Assembly (NCBI RefSeq): GCF_000187745.1
Contig: NZ_GL732490.1
Span: 1-64,000, forward strand
Reading direction: 5' to 3'
Source of the DNA: Streptococcus sp. M334
GTDB lineage: Bacteria > Bacillota > Bacilli > Lactobacillales > Streptococcaceae
DNA length: 64,000 bases
Of the stretch, positions 40,098-50,452 are shown in pieces (position 1 is the stretch's first letter; the number at the start of each line of letters is the position of its first letter). The notes under the pieces were generated by a model, which made no database searches, was not told the DNA's origin, and saw only the letters and a list, made by a program, of their open reading frames with translations. The position numbers and the translations under genes are program-made.

Positions 40098-41403
40098 AGT
40101 AGAAACAGCTAGAAGTTTAGCTCTAGCAGGATTAGAGGATGTTTTTATTAATCAGGCATACTCAAACATCGCCTTAAATAAGCATCTCAAGGGAAGCCAA
40201 CTTTCAGCAGCAGACAAGGGTTTGGTGACAGAGATTGTCTACGGAACAGTAGCCCGCAAACTGACTCTGGAATGGTATCTATCCCACTTTATTGAAGATA
40301 GAGATCAGTTAGACAGCTGGCTTTATGTTCTTCTTCTCATGAGTGCCTACCAACTCCGCTATCTGGATAAGATTCCAGATCATGCTGTAGTCAATGAAGC
40401 AGTGGAATTGGCCAAAGTCCGTAAAAAGGGCAGTGAAAAATTGGTCAACGCGGTCCTTCGCCGTATCCTGCGTGAAGGATGGCTAGATATTGCCAGCATT
40501 AAGCGAAAAAACAAGCGTGATTCCATTGCCTATTCCCTTCCGGTTTGGTTGGTGTCTAAACTTAAGGAAGAATACGGAGAAGAGCGAGCGCAGGCTATTT
40601 TTGAAAGTCTCTTGGTGCGTAACAAAGCCAGTATTCGTGTGACTGACTTAAGTCGAAAAGAGGAAATCCAAGCCTTGTTGGAGGCCAGTGCTTCATCCTT
40701 GTCTCCTTCAGGTCTGGTTAAGGAACAGGGACATTTTGCAGGCCATGATTTGTTTGCGGATGGAGCCATAACCATCCAAGACGAGTCTAGTCAGCTGGTT
40801 GCGCCAACTTTGAATTTGCAGGGAGATGAGCGAGTGCTTGATGCCTGTGCAGCTCCAGGTGGGAAAACAGCCCATATTGCCTCTTATCTTACGACAGGTC
40901 AGGTTACTGCTCTGGACTTGTACGATCACAAGTTGGACTTAATCCAAGAAAATGCCCAACGTTTAGGAGTTGCAGATCGGGTTCAAACGCAAAAATTAGA
41001 TGCCAGAAAGGTTCATGAGTATTTTAGTAAGGATTCTTTTGACAAGATTTTGGTGGATGCTCCCTGTTCAGGAATCGGTCTTTTGCGTCGAAAACCAGAC
41101 ATCAAATACAATAAAGAAACGGCAGATTTCGCGTCCTTGCAGGAAATTCAGCTAGAAATATTAGGTAGTGTTTGTCAAACACTAGGCAAAGGTGGTATAA
41201 TAACTTATAGTACCTGTACTATTGTCTCAGAGGAGAATTTTCAAGTCGTTGAGGCGTTTTTAGAAAGTCATCCTGAGTTCGAACAGGTAAAACTAGAACA
41301 TGAATGTAAGGATATCGTGAAAGACGGCTGTATCCTCATTACACCTGAATTGTATGGAAGTGATGGATTCTTCATCAGTCAATTTCGCAAGATATCGGAT
41401 TAG
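40090..41403 (+). CDS. rsmB: 16S rRNA (cytosine-967-C5)-methyltransferase
   Basis: This 437-residue protein has an N-terminal NusB-like domain and a C-terminal Rossmann methyltransferase with [32 protein letters not shown] and STCTI. The first DAPC cysteine and the TC cysteine are the release and catalytic pair. I chose the GTG at 40090 over the adjacent TTG because it gives the usual [12 protein letters not shown] start. Confidence 0.94.
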   Translation: MTKVETARSLALAGLEDVFINQAYSNIALNKHLKGSQLSAADKGLVTEIVYGTVARKLTLEWYLSHFIEDRDQLDSWLYVLLLMSAYQLRYLDKIPDHAVVNEAVELAKVRKKGSEKLVNAVLRRILREGWLDIASIKRKNKRDSIAYSLPVWLVSKLKEEYGEERAQAIFESLLVRNKASIRVTDLSRKEEIQALLEASASSLSPSGLVKEQGHFAGHDLFADGAITIQDESSQLVAPTLNLQGDERVLDACAAPGGKTAHIASYLTTGQVTALDLYDHKLDLIQENAQRLGVADRVQTQKLDARKVHEYFSKDSFDKILVDAPCSGIGLLRRKPDIKYNKETADFASLQEIQLEILGSVCQTLGKGGIITYSTCTIVSEENFQVVEAFLESHPEFEQVKLEHECKDIVKDGCILITPELYGSDGFFISQFRKISD

Positions 41404-41417
41404 GAAGGAACTGACAC

Positions 41418-42158
41418 ATGGAAATTTCATTATTAACAGATGTTGGTCAGAAACGAACAAATAACCAAGACTATGTCAACCACTATGTCAATAGAGCTGG
41501 GCGTACTATGATTATTTTAGCTGATGGGATGGGAGGTCATCGTGCAGGGAATATCGCTAGTGAAATGGCGGTAACAGACCTAGGTATAGCTTGGGTTGAT
41601 ACCCAGATCGATACAGTCAATGAAGTGCGTGAATGGTTCGCCAATTACCTAGAAATTGAAAATCAAAAGATTCATCAACTTGGACAAGATGATGCCTATA
41701 AAGGAATGGGAACAACTCTTGAGGCTGTTGCTATTATTGGCAATCAGGCTATCTATGCCCATATTGGAGATTCTCGTATCGGTTTGATTCGTGGGGAAGA
41801 GTACCACCAGTTAACGAGCGATCATTCCTTGGTCAATGAATTGCTTAAGGCAGGTCAATTGACGCCAGAAGAAGCAGCTAGCCATCCACAGAAAAATATT
41901 ATTACCCAGTCTATCGGTCAAAAAGATGAAATTCAGCCTGATTTTGGAATGATTACCCTTGAGCTGGGAGACTATCTCCTACTTAATAGTGACGGCTTGA
42001 CAAATATGATTTCAGGTAGTGAGATTTGTGATATTGTAACCAGTGATATTCCTTTGGCAGATAAAACAGCGACGCTTGTGCGTTTTGCTAACAATGCAGG
42101 AGGTTTAGACAACATTACGGTTGCCCTTGTTTCTATGAACGAGGAGGATGCAGAATGA
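41418..42158 (+). CDS. phpP: PP2C-type Ser/Thr protein phosphatase
   Basis: This 246-residue PPM phosphatase has [26 protein letters not shown] and a late [11 protein letters not shown] motif, the metal-coordinating aspartates of the family. It dephosphorylates substrates of the adjacent kinase StkP, with which it shares an ATGA overlap. Length equals pneumococcal PhpP. Confidence 0.96.
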   Translation: MEISLLTDVGQKRTNNQDYVNHYVNRAGRTMIILADGMGGHRAGNIASEMAVTDLGIAWVDTQIDTVNEVREWFANYLEIENQKIHQLGQDDAYKGMGTTLEAVAIIGNQAIYAHIGDSRIGLIRGEEYHQLTSDHSLVNELLKAGQLTPEEAASHPQKNIITQSIGQKDEIQPDFGMITLELGDYLLLNSDGLTNMISGSEICDIVTSDIPLADKTATLVRFANNAGGLDNITVALVSMNEEDAE

Positions 42159-44053
42159 TCCAAATCGGCAAGATTTTTGCCGGACGCTATCGGATTGTGA
42201 AACAGATTGGCCGAGGAGGCATGGCAGATGTCTATTTGGCCAAGGATTTAATTCTAGACGGAGAAGAAGTGGCAGTGAAGGTTCTGAGGACCAACTACCA
42301 GACGGACCCGATAGCTGTAGCTCGTTTTCAGCGTGAAGCGAGAGCTATGGCAGATCTAGACCATCCTCATATCGTTCGGATAACAGATATTGGTGAGGAA
42401 GACGGTCAACAGTATCTTGCAATGGAGTATGTTGCTGAGCTAGACCTCAAACGCTATATCAAGGAACACCATCCTCTCTCTAATGAAGAAGCCGTCCGTA
42501 TCATGGGACAAATCCTTCTGGCTATGCGTTTAGCCCATACTCGAGGAATTGTTCACAGAGATTTAAAACCGCAAAATATCCTTTTGACCCCAGATGGAAC
42601 TGCCAAGGTCACAGACTTTGGGATTGCAGTAGCCTTTGCTGAGACTAGTCTGACTCAGACAAACTCAATGTTGGGGTCAGTTCATTACTTGTCACCAGAG
42701 CAGGCGCGTGGTTCTAAGGCGACTGTACAGAGTGATATTTATGCCATGGGGATTATCTTCTATGAGATGCTGACAGGCCATATCCCTTATGACGGGGATA
42801 GCGCGGTGACTATCGCCCTCCAGCATTTCCAGAAACCATTGCCATCGGTTATAGCTGAAAATCCATCTGTGCCTCAGGCTTTGGAAAATGTTGTTATCAA
42901 GGCAACTGCTAAGAAATTGACAGATCGCTATAAATCAGTCGCTGAAATGTATGTGGACTTGTCTAGTAGTTTGTCTTATAATCGTCGCAATGAACCAAAG
43001 CTGGTCTTTGACGATGCGACTAAGGCGGACACCAAGACTCTACCAAAAGTATCTCAGAGTACCTTGACCTCGATTCCTAAGGTACAAACACAGAGTCCGA
43101 AGCCACAGACTGCGAAGCCGAGTCAGCAGGTTTCAGAAGACAATTATGCAAGCAAGCCTGTTAAGAAACGGAAATTTAGAGTTCGCTATATGATTTTGTT
43201 GGCCAGCATTGTATTGGTGGCAGCTTCTCTGATTTGGATCTTATCCAGAACTCCTGCAACCATTGCCATTCCAGATGTTGCAGGTCAGACAGTTGCGGAG
43301 GCCAAGGAAACTCTCAAGAAAGCCAATTTTGAGATCGGTGAAGAGAAAACAGAGGCTAGTGAAAAGGTGGAAGAAGGGCGGATTATCCGTACAGATCCTG
43401 ACGCTGGAACGACTCGAAAAGAAGGTTCGAAAATCAATTTGGTTGTCTCGTCAGGCAAGCAATCTTTCCAATTGAGTAACTATATCGGCCGTAAATCGAC
43501 AGATGTTATCGCAGAACTCAAGCAGAAGAAGGTTCCTGAAAATCTCATCAAAATTGAGGAAGAAGAATCGAGTGAGAGTGAAGCAGGAACTGTTCTTAGA
43601 CAAAGTCCAGCTGCCGGAACAACCTATGATTTGAGCAAGGCATCAACGATTACCTTAACAGTTGCTAAAAAAGTAACCAGCATTGTTATGCCAAGTTATA
43701 CAGGATCTAGTCTTGAATTTACTAAAAACAATCTCGTTCAAATTGTCGGTATTAAAGAAGCCAATATTGAAGTTGTAGAAGTGTCGACAGCTCCCGCTGG
43801 AACTGCTGAAGGTACAGTCGTTGAACAGAGTCCAAAAGCAGGTGAAAAGGTTGATTTGACGAAGACGCGTGTCAAGATTTCAATTTACAAGCAAAAAACA
43901 CCGCCGTCAACGTCATCATCAGCACCAGTCCAACGTGGAAACCAAGGTTCTACTACAACACCAAGTCAGGGGAACCAACAAGGAAATCAACGAGGGAATG
44001 CACCTACTACTCAGTCAAGTAGTGAAGGAAACCACGAAAATTCACGTGATTAA
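42155..44053 (+). CDS. stkP: Membrane Ser/Thr kinase StkP with three PASTA repeats
   Basis: This 632-residue kinase governs cell division and wall synthesis. Residues ~1-275 are a Hanks-type kinase ([31 protein letters not shown]). One transmembrane helix lies at ~346-364. Three PASTA repeats follow at ~370-435, 436-505 and 506-580, then a ~50-residue Gln/Asn/Gly/Ser/Thr tail. Pneumococcal StkP, from memory, is 659 residues with four PASTA repeats, two of them near-identical. Here one of those appears missing and the tail is longer. A strong terminator follows. Confidence 0.95.
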   Translation: MIQIGKIFAGRYRIVKQIGRGGMADVYLAKDLILDGEEVAVKVLRTNYQTDPIAVARFQREARAMADLDHPHIVRITDIGEEDGQQYLAMEYVAELDLKRYIKEHHPLSNEEAVRIMGQILLAMRLAHTRGIVHRDLKPQNILLTPDGTAKVTDFGIAVAFAETSLTQTNSMLGSVHYLSPEQARGSKATVQSDIYAMGIIFYEMLTGHIPYDGDSAVTIALQHFQKPLPSVIAENPSVPQALENVVIKATAKKLTDRYKSVAEMYVDLSSSLSYNRRNEPKLVFDDATKADTKTLPKVSQSTLTSIPKVQTQSPKPQTAKPSQQVSEDNYASKPVKKRKFRVRYMILLASIVLVAASLIWILSRTPATIAIPDVAGQTVAEAKETLKKANFEIGEEKTEASEKVEEGRIIRTDPDAGTTRKEGSKINLVVSSGKQSFQLSNYIGRKSTDVIAELKQKKVPENLIKIEEEESSESEAGTVLRQSPAAGTTYDLSKASTITLTVAKKVTSIVMPSYTGSSLEFTKNNLVQIVGIKEANIEVVEVSTAPAGTAEGTVVEQSPKAGEKVDLTKTRVKISIYKQKTPPSTSSSAPVQRGNQGSTTTPSQGNQQGNQRGNAPTTQSSSEGNHENSRD

Positions 44054-44056
44054 ACG

Positions 44057-44092
44057 AATCTTTGTCATGATTTCATGGCAAAGATTTTTTTT
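44057..44092 (+). terminator. Intrinsic terminator after stkP
   Basis: A 14-bp stem (aatctttgtcatga with tcatggcaaagatt, one G-U) is followed by a run of T. It lies four bases after the stop. Confidence 0.9.
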
Positions 44093-44105
44093 GACTCCAG
44101 ATTTG

Positions 44106-44114
44106 TGATAAAAT
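44106..44114 (+). promoter_or_regulatory. Extended -10 for the threonine/serine exporter genes
   Basis: TGa-TAAAAT (TAAAAT at 44109-44114) lies between the stkP terminator and the aaaggagg ribosome site. No good -35 is seen. Confidence 0.5.
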
Positions 44115-44141
44115 AGAAGGAGTTGATAAAAGGAGGAAAGC

Positions 44142-44900
44142 ATGGAAGAATCAAGAGAATTAAATGCCGTCATCGATGTGATTATGCTAGCAGGAACCAT
44201 TCTCCTCAAAAGTGGTTCAGAGATTCATCGTGTAGAAGATACCATGATTCGGATTGCGCATTCGCAGGGGATTGTGGATTGCAATGTTCTTGCCATGCCT
44301 GCCGCAATCTTTTTCTCGATTGAAAATACCAATATTTCGCGTATGAAGCGCGTGACTTCCTCTTCTTATAACATTGAAAAAGTCTGCGATGTGAACCAGA
44401 TTTCTCGTCAGTTAGTAGGTGGAAAGCTTGATTTAGAAACAGCCTTTAAGCAATTGACGGCTTTGCAAGCTCAACCCCTTCCCTATACTAAGTTGCAGGT
44501 AACTTTGGCTGCGACCTTTAGTGCCCCTTTCTTTTCAGTTATGTTTAGTGGAAACATCTACGACGCACTTGGGGCAGGAGTAGCGACCTTATTTGGTTTT
44601 GCCTTTTCTCTCTATGTGGAGAAGTTTATCCGAATTCCCTTTGTGGCAGCCTTTGCTGGAGCCTTTGTCTTTGGGATGATTGCCCAATTTTGGGCTCGCT
44701 ACACAGGTTTTCCTTCAACTGCAGATTTGATTATAGCTGGTGCGGTCATGCCGTTTGTACCAGGTATTGCCTTGACCAATGCGGTTCGTGATATTATGAC
44801 TAACCATATAAACTCTGGTATGAGTAAGATGTTTGAATCTCTACTCATTACCCTAGCTTTAGGGGCAGGAACTTCTGTCGCCTTGGTATTGATGAATTAA
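44142..44900 (+). CDS. Threonine/serine exporter, ThrE N-terminal part
   Basis: This 252-residue membrane protein of the DUF1212/ThrE family has the amphipathic N-terminus (LLKSGSEIHRVEDTMIRIA) and a late pair MPFVPGIALTNAVRDI typical of the family. In streptococci ThrE is split; the next gene encodes the other half. It presumably exports Thr and Ser, in contrast to SstT, the importer, in this window. Confidence 0.85.
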   Translation: MEESRELNAVIDVIMLAGTILLKSGSEIHRVEDTMIRIAHSQGIVDCNVLAMPAAIFFSIENTNISRMKRVTSSSYNIEKVCDVNQISRQLVGGKLDLETAFKQLTALQAQPLPYTKLQVTLAATFSAPFFSVMFSGNIYDALGAGVATLFGFAFSLYVEKFIRIPFVAAFAGAFVFGMIAQFWARYTGFPSTADLIIAGAVMPFVPGIALTNAVRDIMTNHINSGMSKMFESLLITLALGAGTSVALVLMN

Positions 44901-44901
44901 T

Positions 44902-45351
44902 ATGACACTAACAACCTTTTTATTACAAGCAGTAGCAAGTCTTCTTGCTATTATCACTTTTTTAATTGTACTCAATGTGCAACGCTCTATGCTCTTACCT
45001 GGAGGGATTTTGGGTATGGCTGTCTGGCTAATCTATCTCTTGCTCAAGGAACCGACCAATGTTATTGTGGCTACTTTTATTGCAGCCATTATCGGTTCTT
45101 GTGTCAGCCAGATTTTAAGTATTCTTTATAAGACACCTGCTGTGGTCTTTATCTTAGCCATCTTGGCACCTCTGGTTCCGGGTTATCTTTCTTATCGAAC
45201 AACAGCCTTTTTTGTGACGGGAGATTACAGTCATGCCATTGCTAGTGCAACCTTGGTTGTTATGTTGGCTTTGGTGATTTCTATTGGAATGGCTAGCGGA
45301 ACAGTAATTCTCAGACTTTATTCTCACTTACGAAAACAGTATAATGGTTAG
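44902..45351 (+). CDS. Threonine/serine exporter, ThrE C-terminal part
   Basis: This 149-residue membrane protein of the DUF3815 family has four or five hydrophobic helices and the LVPGYLSYRT motif near its middle, which mirrors LVPG/FVPG in the partner gene. It starts one base after the partner's stop. Confidence 0.83.
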   Translation: MTLTTFLLQAVASLLAIITFLIVLNVQRSMLLPGGILGMAVWLIYLLLKEPTNVIVATFIAAIIGSCVSQILSILYKTPAVVFILAILAPLVPGYLSYRTTAFFVTGDYSHAIASATLVVMLALVISIGMASGTVILRLYSHLRKQYNG

Positions 45352-45360
45352 AATAATAAG

Positions 45361-45391
45361 AGACTTGATTTGGTGAATCAAGTCTTTTTTC
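45361..45391 (+). terminator. Intrinsic terminator after the exporter pair
   Basis: agacttgatt pairs perfectly with aatcaagtct around a five-base loop, followed by a T run. Confidence 0.9.
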
Positions 45392-45410
45392 TCTCTTTTA
45401 CTGCCATTTG

Positions 45411-45419
45411 TGATAAAAT
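45411..45419 (+). promoter_or_regulatory. Extended -10 upstream of mvaS
   Basis: TGa-TAAAAT with TAAAAT at 45414-45419. The -35 is not evident. Confidence 0.5.
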
Positions 45420-45463
45420 AGTATAGAACGATTTTTTACATGAATGATAAAACAGAGGTAAAT

Positions 45464-46636
45464 ATGACAATCGGTATTGATAAGATTGGTTTTGCGACCA
45501 GTCAATATGTCTTGAAATTACAAGACTTAGCAGAAGCTAGGGGAATTGACCCTGAAAAATTAAGTAAAGGACTCTTGCTCAAAGAATTGAGTATTGCCCC
45601 TCTAACTGAGGATATCGTGACCTTGGCGGCCAGTGCAAGTGACTCTATTTTAACTGAGCAAGAGAGACAAGAAATTGACATGGTCATTGTGGCTACTGAG
45701 TCAGGAATTGACCAAAGTAAAGCTGCAGCCGTCTTTGTGCATGGCTTGCTGGGCATCCAGCCCTTTGCTCGTAGTTTCGAGATTAAAGAAGCCTGCTATG
45801 GGGCGACAGCTGCTCTCCATTATGCCAAATTGCATGTGGAAAATTCTCCAGAGTCCAAGGTCTTGGTCATTGCAAGTGATATTGCCAAGTATGGTATTGA
45901 AACTCCAGGAGAACCAACTCAGGGAGCTGGAAGTGTGGCTATGTTGATTACACAAAATCCACGCATTATGGCTTTTAATAATGACAATGTAGCTCAGACC
46001 CGTGACATCATGGATTTCTGGCGACCAAATTACTCAACAACCCCTTATGTAAATGGTGTTTATTCTACCCAACAATATTTGGATAGTTTGAAAACGACTT
46101 GGCTTGAATACCAAAAACGCTACCAGCTTACCTTAGATGATTTTGCGGCTGTGTGCTTCCACTTGCCTTACCCTAAATTAGCGCTAAAAGGCTTGAAAAA
46201 AATCATGGATAAGAGTCTGCCCCAAGAGAAAAAAGACCTCTTGCAAAACCATTTTGACCAGTCTATTCTCTACAGTCAAAAGGTGGGGAATATCTATACA
46301 GGTTCACTTTTCCTTGGACTTTTGTCTCTCTTAGAAAATACAGATAGCTTAAAGGCTGGGGATAAAATTGCCCTCTACAGTTATGGAAGTGGTGCTGTGG
46401 CTGAGTTCTTCAGTGGTGAATTGGTTGAAGGATATGAAGCCTATCTGGATAAAGACCGTTTGAACAAGCTCAACCAACGAACTGCCCTGTCTGTTGCAGA
46501 CTATGAAAAAGTCTTCTTTGAGGAAGTAGATTTAGATGAAACAAATTCTGCCCAGTTTGATGGCTATGAAAATCAAGATTTTGCCTTGGTTGAAATTGTT
46601 GACCACCAACGACGTTATAGCAAGGTTGAAAAGTAA
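45464..46636 (+). CDS. mvaS: Hydroxymethylglutaryl-CoA synthase
   Basis: This 390-residue enzyme condenses acetyl-CoA with acetoacetyl-CoA in the mevalonate route to isoprenoids. The catalytic cysteine lies in EACYGATAAL. An ATG at 45440 is in frame, but the ATG at 45464 has agaggtaa upstream and gives the usual MTIGIDKIGFA start. It abuts mvaA (one-base overlap). Confidence 0.95.
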   Translation: MTIGIDKIGFATSQYVLKLQDLAEARGIDPEKLSKGLLLKELSIAPLTEDIVTLAASASDSILTEQERQEIDMVIVATESGIDQSKAAAVFVHGLLGIQPFARSFEIKEACYGATAALHYAKLHVENSPESKVLVIASDIAKYGIETPGEPTQGAGSVAMLITQNPRIMAFNNDNVAQTRDIMDFWRPNYSTTPYVNGVYSTQQYLDSLKTTWLEYQKRYQLTLDDFAAVCFHLPYPKLALKGLKKIMDKSLPQEKKDLLQNHFDQSILYSQKVGNIYTGSLFLGLLSLLENTDSLKAGDKIALYSYGSGAVAEFFSGELVEGYEAYLDKDRLNKLNQRTALSVADYEKVFFEEVDLDETNSAQFDGYENQDFALVEIVDHQRRYSKVEK

Positions 46637-47910
46637 TGAAGATAAGTTGGAATGGATTTTCTAAAAAATCATACCAAGAGCGCCTCGAGCTGTTAAAAGC
46701 TCAGGCGCTCCTTAGTCCTGAGAGACAAGAGAGTTTGGAGCAGGATGAACAGATGAGTGTGACTGTGGCAGACCAGCTGAGTGAGAATGTAGTGGGAACT
46801 TTTTCTCTGCCTTATTCGCTGGTCCCAGAGGTTCTCGTTAACGGTCAGGAATACACCGTTCCCTATGTAACAGAAGAACCGTCCGTGGTTGCAGCGGCCA
46901 GCTATGCCAGTAAAATCATCAAGCGTGCAGGCGGTTTTACTGCACAAGTGCATGAGCGCCAGATGATTGGACAGGTAGTCCTTTATCAAGTTGCTAATCC
47001 TGAACAAACGCAAGAGAAGATTGCCAGCAAGAAGGCAGAGCTCTTAGAACTTGCCAATCAAGCCTATCCTTCTATCGTTAAACGTGGAGGTGGGGCGCGT
47101 GATTTGCATGTAGAACAGATAAAAGGTGAAACAGACTTTCTCGTTGTCTATCTTCATGTCGATACTCAGGAAGCCATGGGAGCCAATATGCTCAACACCA
47201 TGCTGGAGGCCTTGAAGCCTGTCTTAGAAGAACTTAGTCAAGGACAGAGTCTCATGGGAATCCTGTCCAACTACGCGACAGATTCTCTGGTGACGGCAAG
47301 TTGCCGCATCGCCTTTCGCTACTTGAGCCGCCAAAAGGATCAAGGACGGGAAATTGCGGAGAAAATTGCGTTAGCTAGCCAGTTTGCGCAGGCTGATGCT
47401 TATCGAGCTGCTACTCATAATAAAGGGATTTTTAATGGTATTGATGCCATTTTGATTGCCACTGGGAATGATTGGCGTGCCATTGAAGCAGGGGCCCATG
47501 CTTTTGCCAGTCGAGACGGGCGCTACCAAGGTCTTAGTCAATGGACGCTGGACCTTGAAAGAGAAGAATTGGTCGGTCAAATGACTCTTCCTATGCCTGT
47601 AGCAACCAAGGGTGGTTCTATCGGCCTCAACCCTCGTGTGGCTCTCAGTCATGAGCTACTGGGAAATCCTTCTGCAAAGGAATTAGCTCAGATTATCGTG
47701 TCCATCGGGCTTGCCCAAAACTTTGCGGCCCTGAAAGCCTTGGTCAGTACAGGCATTCAGCAAGGTCACATGAAATTGCAGGCCAAATCCTTGGCACTCC
47801 TCGCAGGTGCTAGCGAATCCGAGGTAGCTCCCCTGGTCGATCGCCTCATCACAGATAAAACATTTAACCTAGAGACAGCCAAGCGTTATCTAGAAAACTT
47901 AAGATCATAA
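46636..47910 (+). CDS. mvaA: Hydroxymethylglutaryl-CoA reductase
   Basis: This 424-residue class II HMG-CoA reductase makes mevalonate. Visible are SVVAAASYASKI near residue 82 and the late helix LALLAGASESEV. It is translated with mvaS and ended by a perfect palindromic terminator. Confidence 0.95.
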   Translation: MKISWNGFSKKSYQERLELLKAQALLSPERQESLEQDEQMSVTVADQLSENVVGTFSLPYSLVPEVLVNGQEYTVPYVTEEPSVVAAASYASKIIKRAGGFTAQVHERQMIGQVVLYQVANPEQTQEKIASKKAELLELANQAYPSIVKRGGGARDLHVEQIKGETDFLVVYLHVDTQEAMGANMLNTMLEALKPVLEELSQGQSLMGILSNYATDSLVTASCRIAFRYLSRQKDQGREIAEKIALASQFAQADAYRAATHNKGIFNGIDAILIATGNDWRAIEAGAHAFASRDGRYQGLSQWTLDLEREELVGQMTLPMPVATKGGSIGLNPRVALSHELLGNPSAKELAQIIVSIGLAQNFAALKALVSTGIQQGHMKLQAKSLALLAGASESEVAPLVDRLITDKTFNLETAKRYLENLRS

Positions 47911-47940
47911 AAAACTCAGACCGATCGGTCTGAGTTTTCT
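47911..47940 (+). terminator. Perfect palindromic terminator after mvaA
   Basis: aaaactcagacc and ggtctgagtttt pair exactly around GATC, at the first base after the stop. The flanks allow it to act in both directions. Confidence 0.88.
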
Positions 47941-47945
47941 TGTGC

Positions 47946-48055
47946 TTATACTCTTCGAAAATCAAATTCAAACCACGTCAGCTTCGCCTTACCGTACTCA
48001 AGTACAGCCTGCGGCTAGCTTCCTAGTTTGCTCTTTGATTTTCATTGAGTATTAA
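47946..48055. repeat. BOX element (boxA-boxC, no boxB)
   Basis: The left end reads ttatactcttcgaaaatc, then aaccacgtcagcttcgcctt (boxA); the right end reads cctgcggctagcttcctagt, then ctttgattttcattgagtat (boxC). The termini are inverted (tatactc / gagtatta). BOX elements are short non-coding repeats of S. pneumoniae and relatives, probably moved in trans. This copy has no boxB unit. Its right terminus supplies the stop codon of scrR. Confidence 0.88.
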
Positions 48056-49017
48056 ATACTTTTTCCTGGTAAAAGAGTAACTGGTAAAAAGTAACCAGTT
48101 GTCGCGACTTCCTTGCCTTCAATCTTCTGCAAGAGGAGGTCAACAGTGAGGCAGGCTATCTCTTCCATAGGTTGCTTGATAGTAGCCAGTTGAGGGTAGT
48201 AATTCTCGATAAAGTAAGTCCCATCATAGCCGATGACCTTGAGCTCTTCTGGTACAGAAATTCCCAGTTCCTGAGCGATTTTAATGACCAGAATAGCTGT
48301 CAAATCATCCGAAGCAAAAATGGCATCTGGTTTTTGATGGGTCAAGATATTCTTGATTTCCATTTCTTTTCTGACGGGAGAAAAGTCACTGGAAACATTG
48401 ATAATAGGAGCTTTTGGTAGTACAGATGCAAAACCAGCGTGGCGTAGTCCAGTTGGTGAATTAGAATTGTCATTTCCTGTAATCATGATAATAGACTGGG
48501 CACCTGTCTTAACCAAGGTCTGGGCAGCAAGAACTCCACCAGCGTAGTTGTCAGAAGAAACGACTGGAATGTCTGGAGACAGATTTCGGTCAAAGGAAAT
48601 AATCGGTGCGGTCACGCGATTATAGTCTTCGATTCCCAAGTTGTGACTACCCGAAATGATGCCGTCTACCTGATTGGCTTCCAACATTTCGATGTACTCC
48701 CGTTCCTTTTCAGAATCGTGCTCACTGTTGCAGATGATGGTCTTGTAGCCATTTTTGAAGAGTTGGTGTTCCAGCTTATCAATCAATTCTGCGTAGAAAA
48801 CGTTAGAAATATTGGGGAAAATCAAGCCGATTAACTTAGCTGATTTTCCTTGCAAGCTACGAGCCAGATTATTGGGTTTATAACCCAATTCCCGCATGGC
48901 TTCATTTACCTTTTGAATGGTTTTCTCAGAGAGATAGCCTTTTTTATTGATAACCCGAGAAACGGTAGTAGGGCTGACACCTGCGAGTTTTGCGACATCA
49001 GTTAGTTTTGCGACCAT
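48052..49017 (-). CDS. scrR: LacI-family sucrose operon repressor
   Basis: This 321-residue repressor starts with the helix-turn-helix LTDVAKLAGVSPTTVSRVIN and continues as a periplasmic-binding-like sensor domain (LIGLIFPNISNVFYAELI). It is expected to repress scrA and scrB in the absence of sucrose. It overlaps scrB by 20 bases, so it is cotranscribed and autoregulated. Its TAA stop lies within the BOX terminus, so the BOX insertion may have replaced the last codons. Confidence 0.93.
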   Translation of the reverse strand: MVAKLTDVAKLAGVSPTTVSRVINKKGYLSEKTIQKVNEAMRELGYKPNNLARSLQGKSAKLIGLIFPNISNVFYAELIDKLEHQLFKNGYKTIICNSEHDSEKEREYIEMLEANQVDGIISGSHNLGIEDYNRVTAPIISFDRNLSPDIPVVSSDNYAGGVLAAQTLVKTGAQSIIMITGNDNSNSPTGLRHAGFASVLPKAPIINVSSDFSPVRKEMEIKNILTHQKPDAIFASDDLTAILVIKIAQELGISVPEELKVIGYDGTYFIENYYPQLATIKQPMEEIACLTVDLLLQKIEGKEVATTGYFLPVTLLPGKSI

Positions 49018-50452
49018 AATCTAATTCATAGTATCTTCCAGTTGGGTTTCCAGATTTGATCAGGATACCATTTTGGTCCGCATGTGGGAAGACACGACCG
49101 GAAAATACTTTTTCTCCTTTATTGATGAAAATTTCAAAGACAGAGTTATCGATGAAAATCGTAGCAGTAGTAGCCTGATTCTCGATAGGGCAAGAGCGAG
49201 TTGTACCAAATTCTTGGGCATACTGTTCACCAGCCTGGCTACGATCCACTGTCACTTGACCATTTACAAGGTCAAAGTTGATGGAAAGTCCCTTGCCTTC
49301 TTGATCAGCAAGTAGGACAATCTCGCTCTGGCTATTGGCTTCTAAGTTGAGTTCGAGTTCGTAAGTGTTCTTGGTTTGAGCACGGTTTGAGAAGACTTCT
49401 TCAGTAGCACGAAGGTTCTTGATAGCTGCGACGGGATATTGGTAGAGCTTGCCGTCTTTGATAGTGAGTTCCTTGACCAAAGAGAAGCTTCCTTGGTGGT
49501 CAAAACGGTCAGATGGGTAAGAAACATCTGGCAAACCAAGCCAGCTAACTGCTAGAGCGCGTCCATCAGGAGCGTTGAAGGCCTGAGTTGCATAGGCTTC
49601 GAAACCATAGTCCATGTTTTGAGGTTGAGACACATCTACCATTTTGGCATTGTCAGGGTCAAAGGAAGCTCCAATCTTATACATATTTGGATAGATATTA
49701 TCGTAGTCTAGAACTTTCTTATCCAATCCTTGTGGACAGTAGAGAAGGACAGGTTGTTCCCCTACAAAGACCAGATTTGGGCATTCCATCATGTAGGCAG
49801 TACGGTCGTTAGTAAAGTCAAGGTTGCCAATTGTTTGCCAGTTTGTGTAGTCGTTGTCAATAGCTTTGTAGAGACGGACGAAGCCTTTTTTCTCCAAGTC
49901 CTGTCCACCGACGATGGCATAATATTGACCCTTGAAGTTAAAAATTTGTGGGTCACGGAAGTGGTCAGTTGAGTCAGCAGGCTGGTCAATCAAGATCTTG
50001 TCAATCTTGGTAATCTTGCCATCCTTGTCCATCAAAGCCCCAATCTGGTAAGGGTGACGGATCCAGTTTTCATCACGGACATTTCCTGTATAGAATAGGA
50101 ACAAGTTATCGCCAAACTGCATGGCAGAACCAGAGTAGGCACCGTGACTATCTAATGGAGTATCAGGCAAAACTTTGACACCAGTTTCTGTGAAGTGAAT
50201 CAAATCATCACTTTCCAACTGCACCCAAGATTTCAAACCGTGGGCTGCACCAAAAGGAAAGTTTTGATAAAAAACAACCCACTTCCCATCAAAGTAAGAA
50301 AAGCCATTTGGATCGTTGAGAAGTCCTGTTTTTGGCTCGACATGGTAATGAGTATGCCATGGAGATTGAGCCATATTTTCCTTTATATTTTGAATTTCTT
50401 CTTGCGTCCAATCTTGATAAAGTCTGTAACGACGCTCAGTTGTCCATTCCAT
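48998..50452 (-). CDS. scrB: Sucrose-6-phosphate hydrolase
   Basis: This 484-residue GH32 enzyme cleaves sucrose-6-phosphate made by ScrA into glucose-6-phosphate and fructose. Motifs are LLNDPNGF (nucleophile Asp), FRDPQIF (transition-state Asp) and ECPNLV (acid/base Glu). Ribosome site ggagga lies 7-12 bases upstream. It is divergent from scrA and shares its control region. Confidence 0.95.
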   Translation of the reverse strand: MEWTTERRYRLYQDWTQEEIQNIKENMAQSPWHTHYHVEPKTGLLNDPNGFSYFDGKWVVFYQNFPFGAAHGLKSWVQLESDDLIHFTETGVKVLPDTPLDSHGAYSGSAMQFGDNLFLFYTGNVRDENWIRHPYQIGALMDKDGKITKIDKILIDQPADSTDHFRDPQIFNFKGQYYAIVGGQDLEKKGFVRLYKAIDNDYTNWQTIGNLDFTNDRTAYMMECPNLVFVGEQPVLLYCPQGLDKKVLDYDNIYPNMYKIGASFDPDNAKMVDVSQPQNMDYGFEAYATQAFNAPDGRALAVSWLGLPDVSYPSDRFDHQGSFSLVKELTIKDGKLYQYPVAAIKNLRATEEVFSNRAQTKNTYELELNLEANSQSEIVLLADQEGKGLSINFDLVNGQVTVDRSQAGEQYAQEFGTTRSCPIENQATTATIFIDNSVFEIFINKGEKVFSGRVFPHADQNGILIKSGNPTGRYYELDYGRKTN

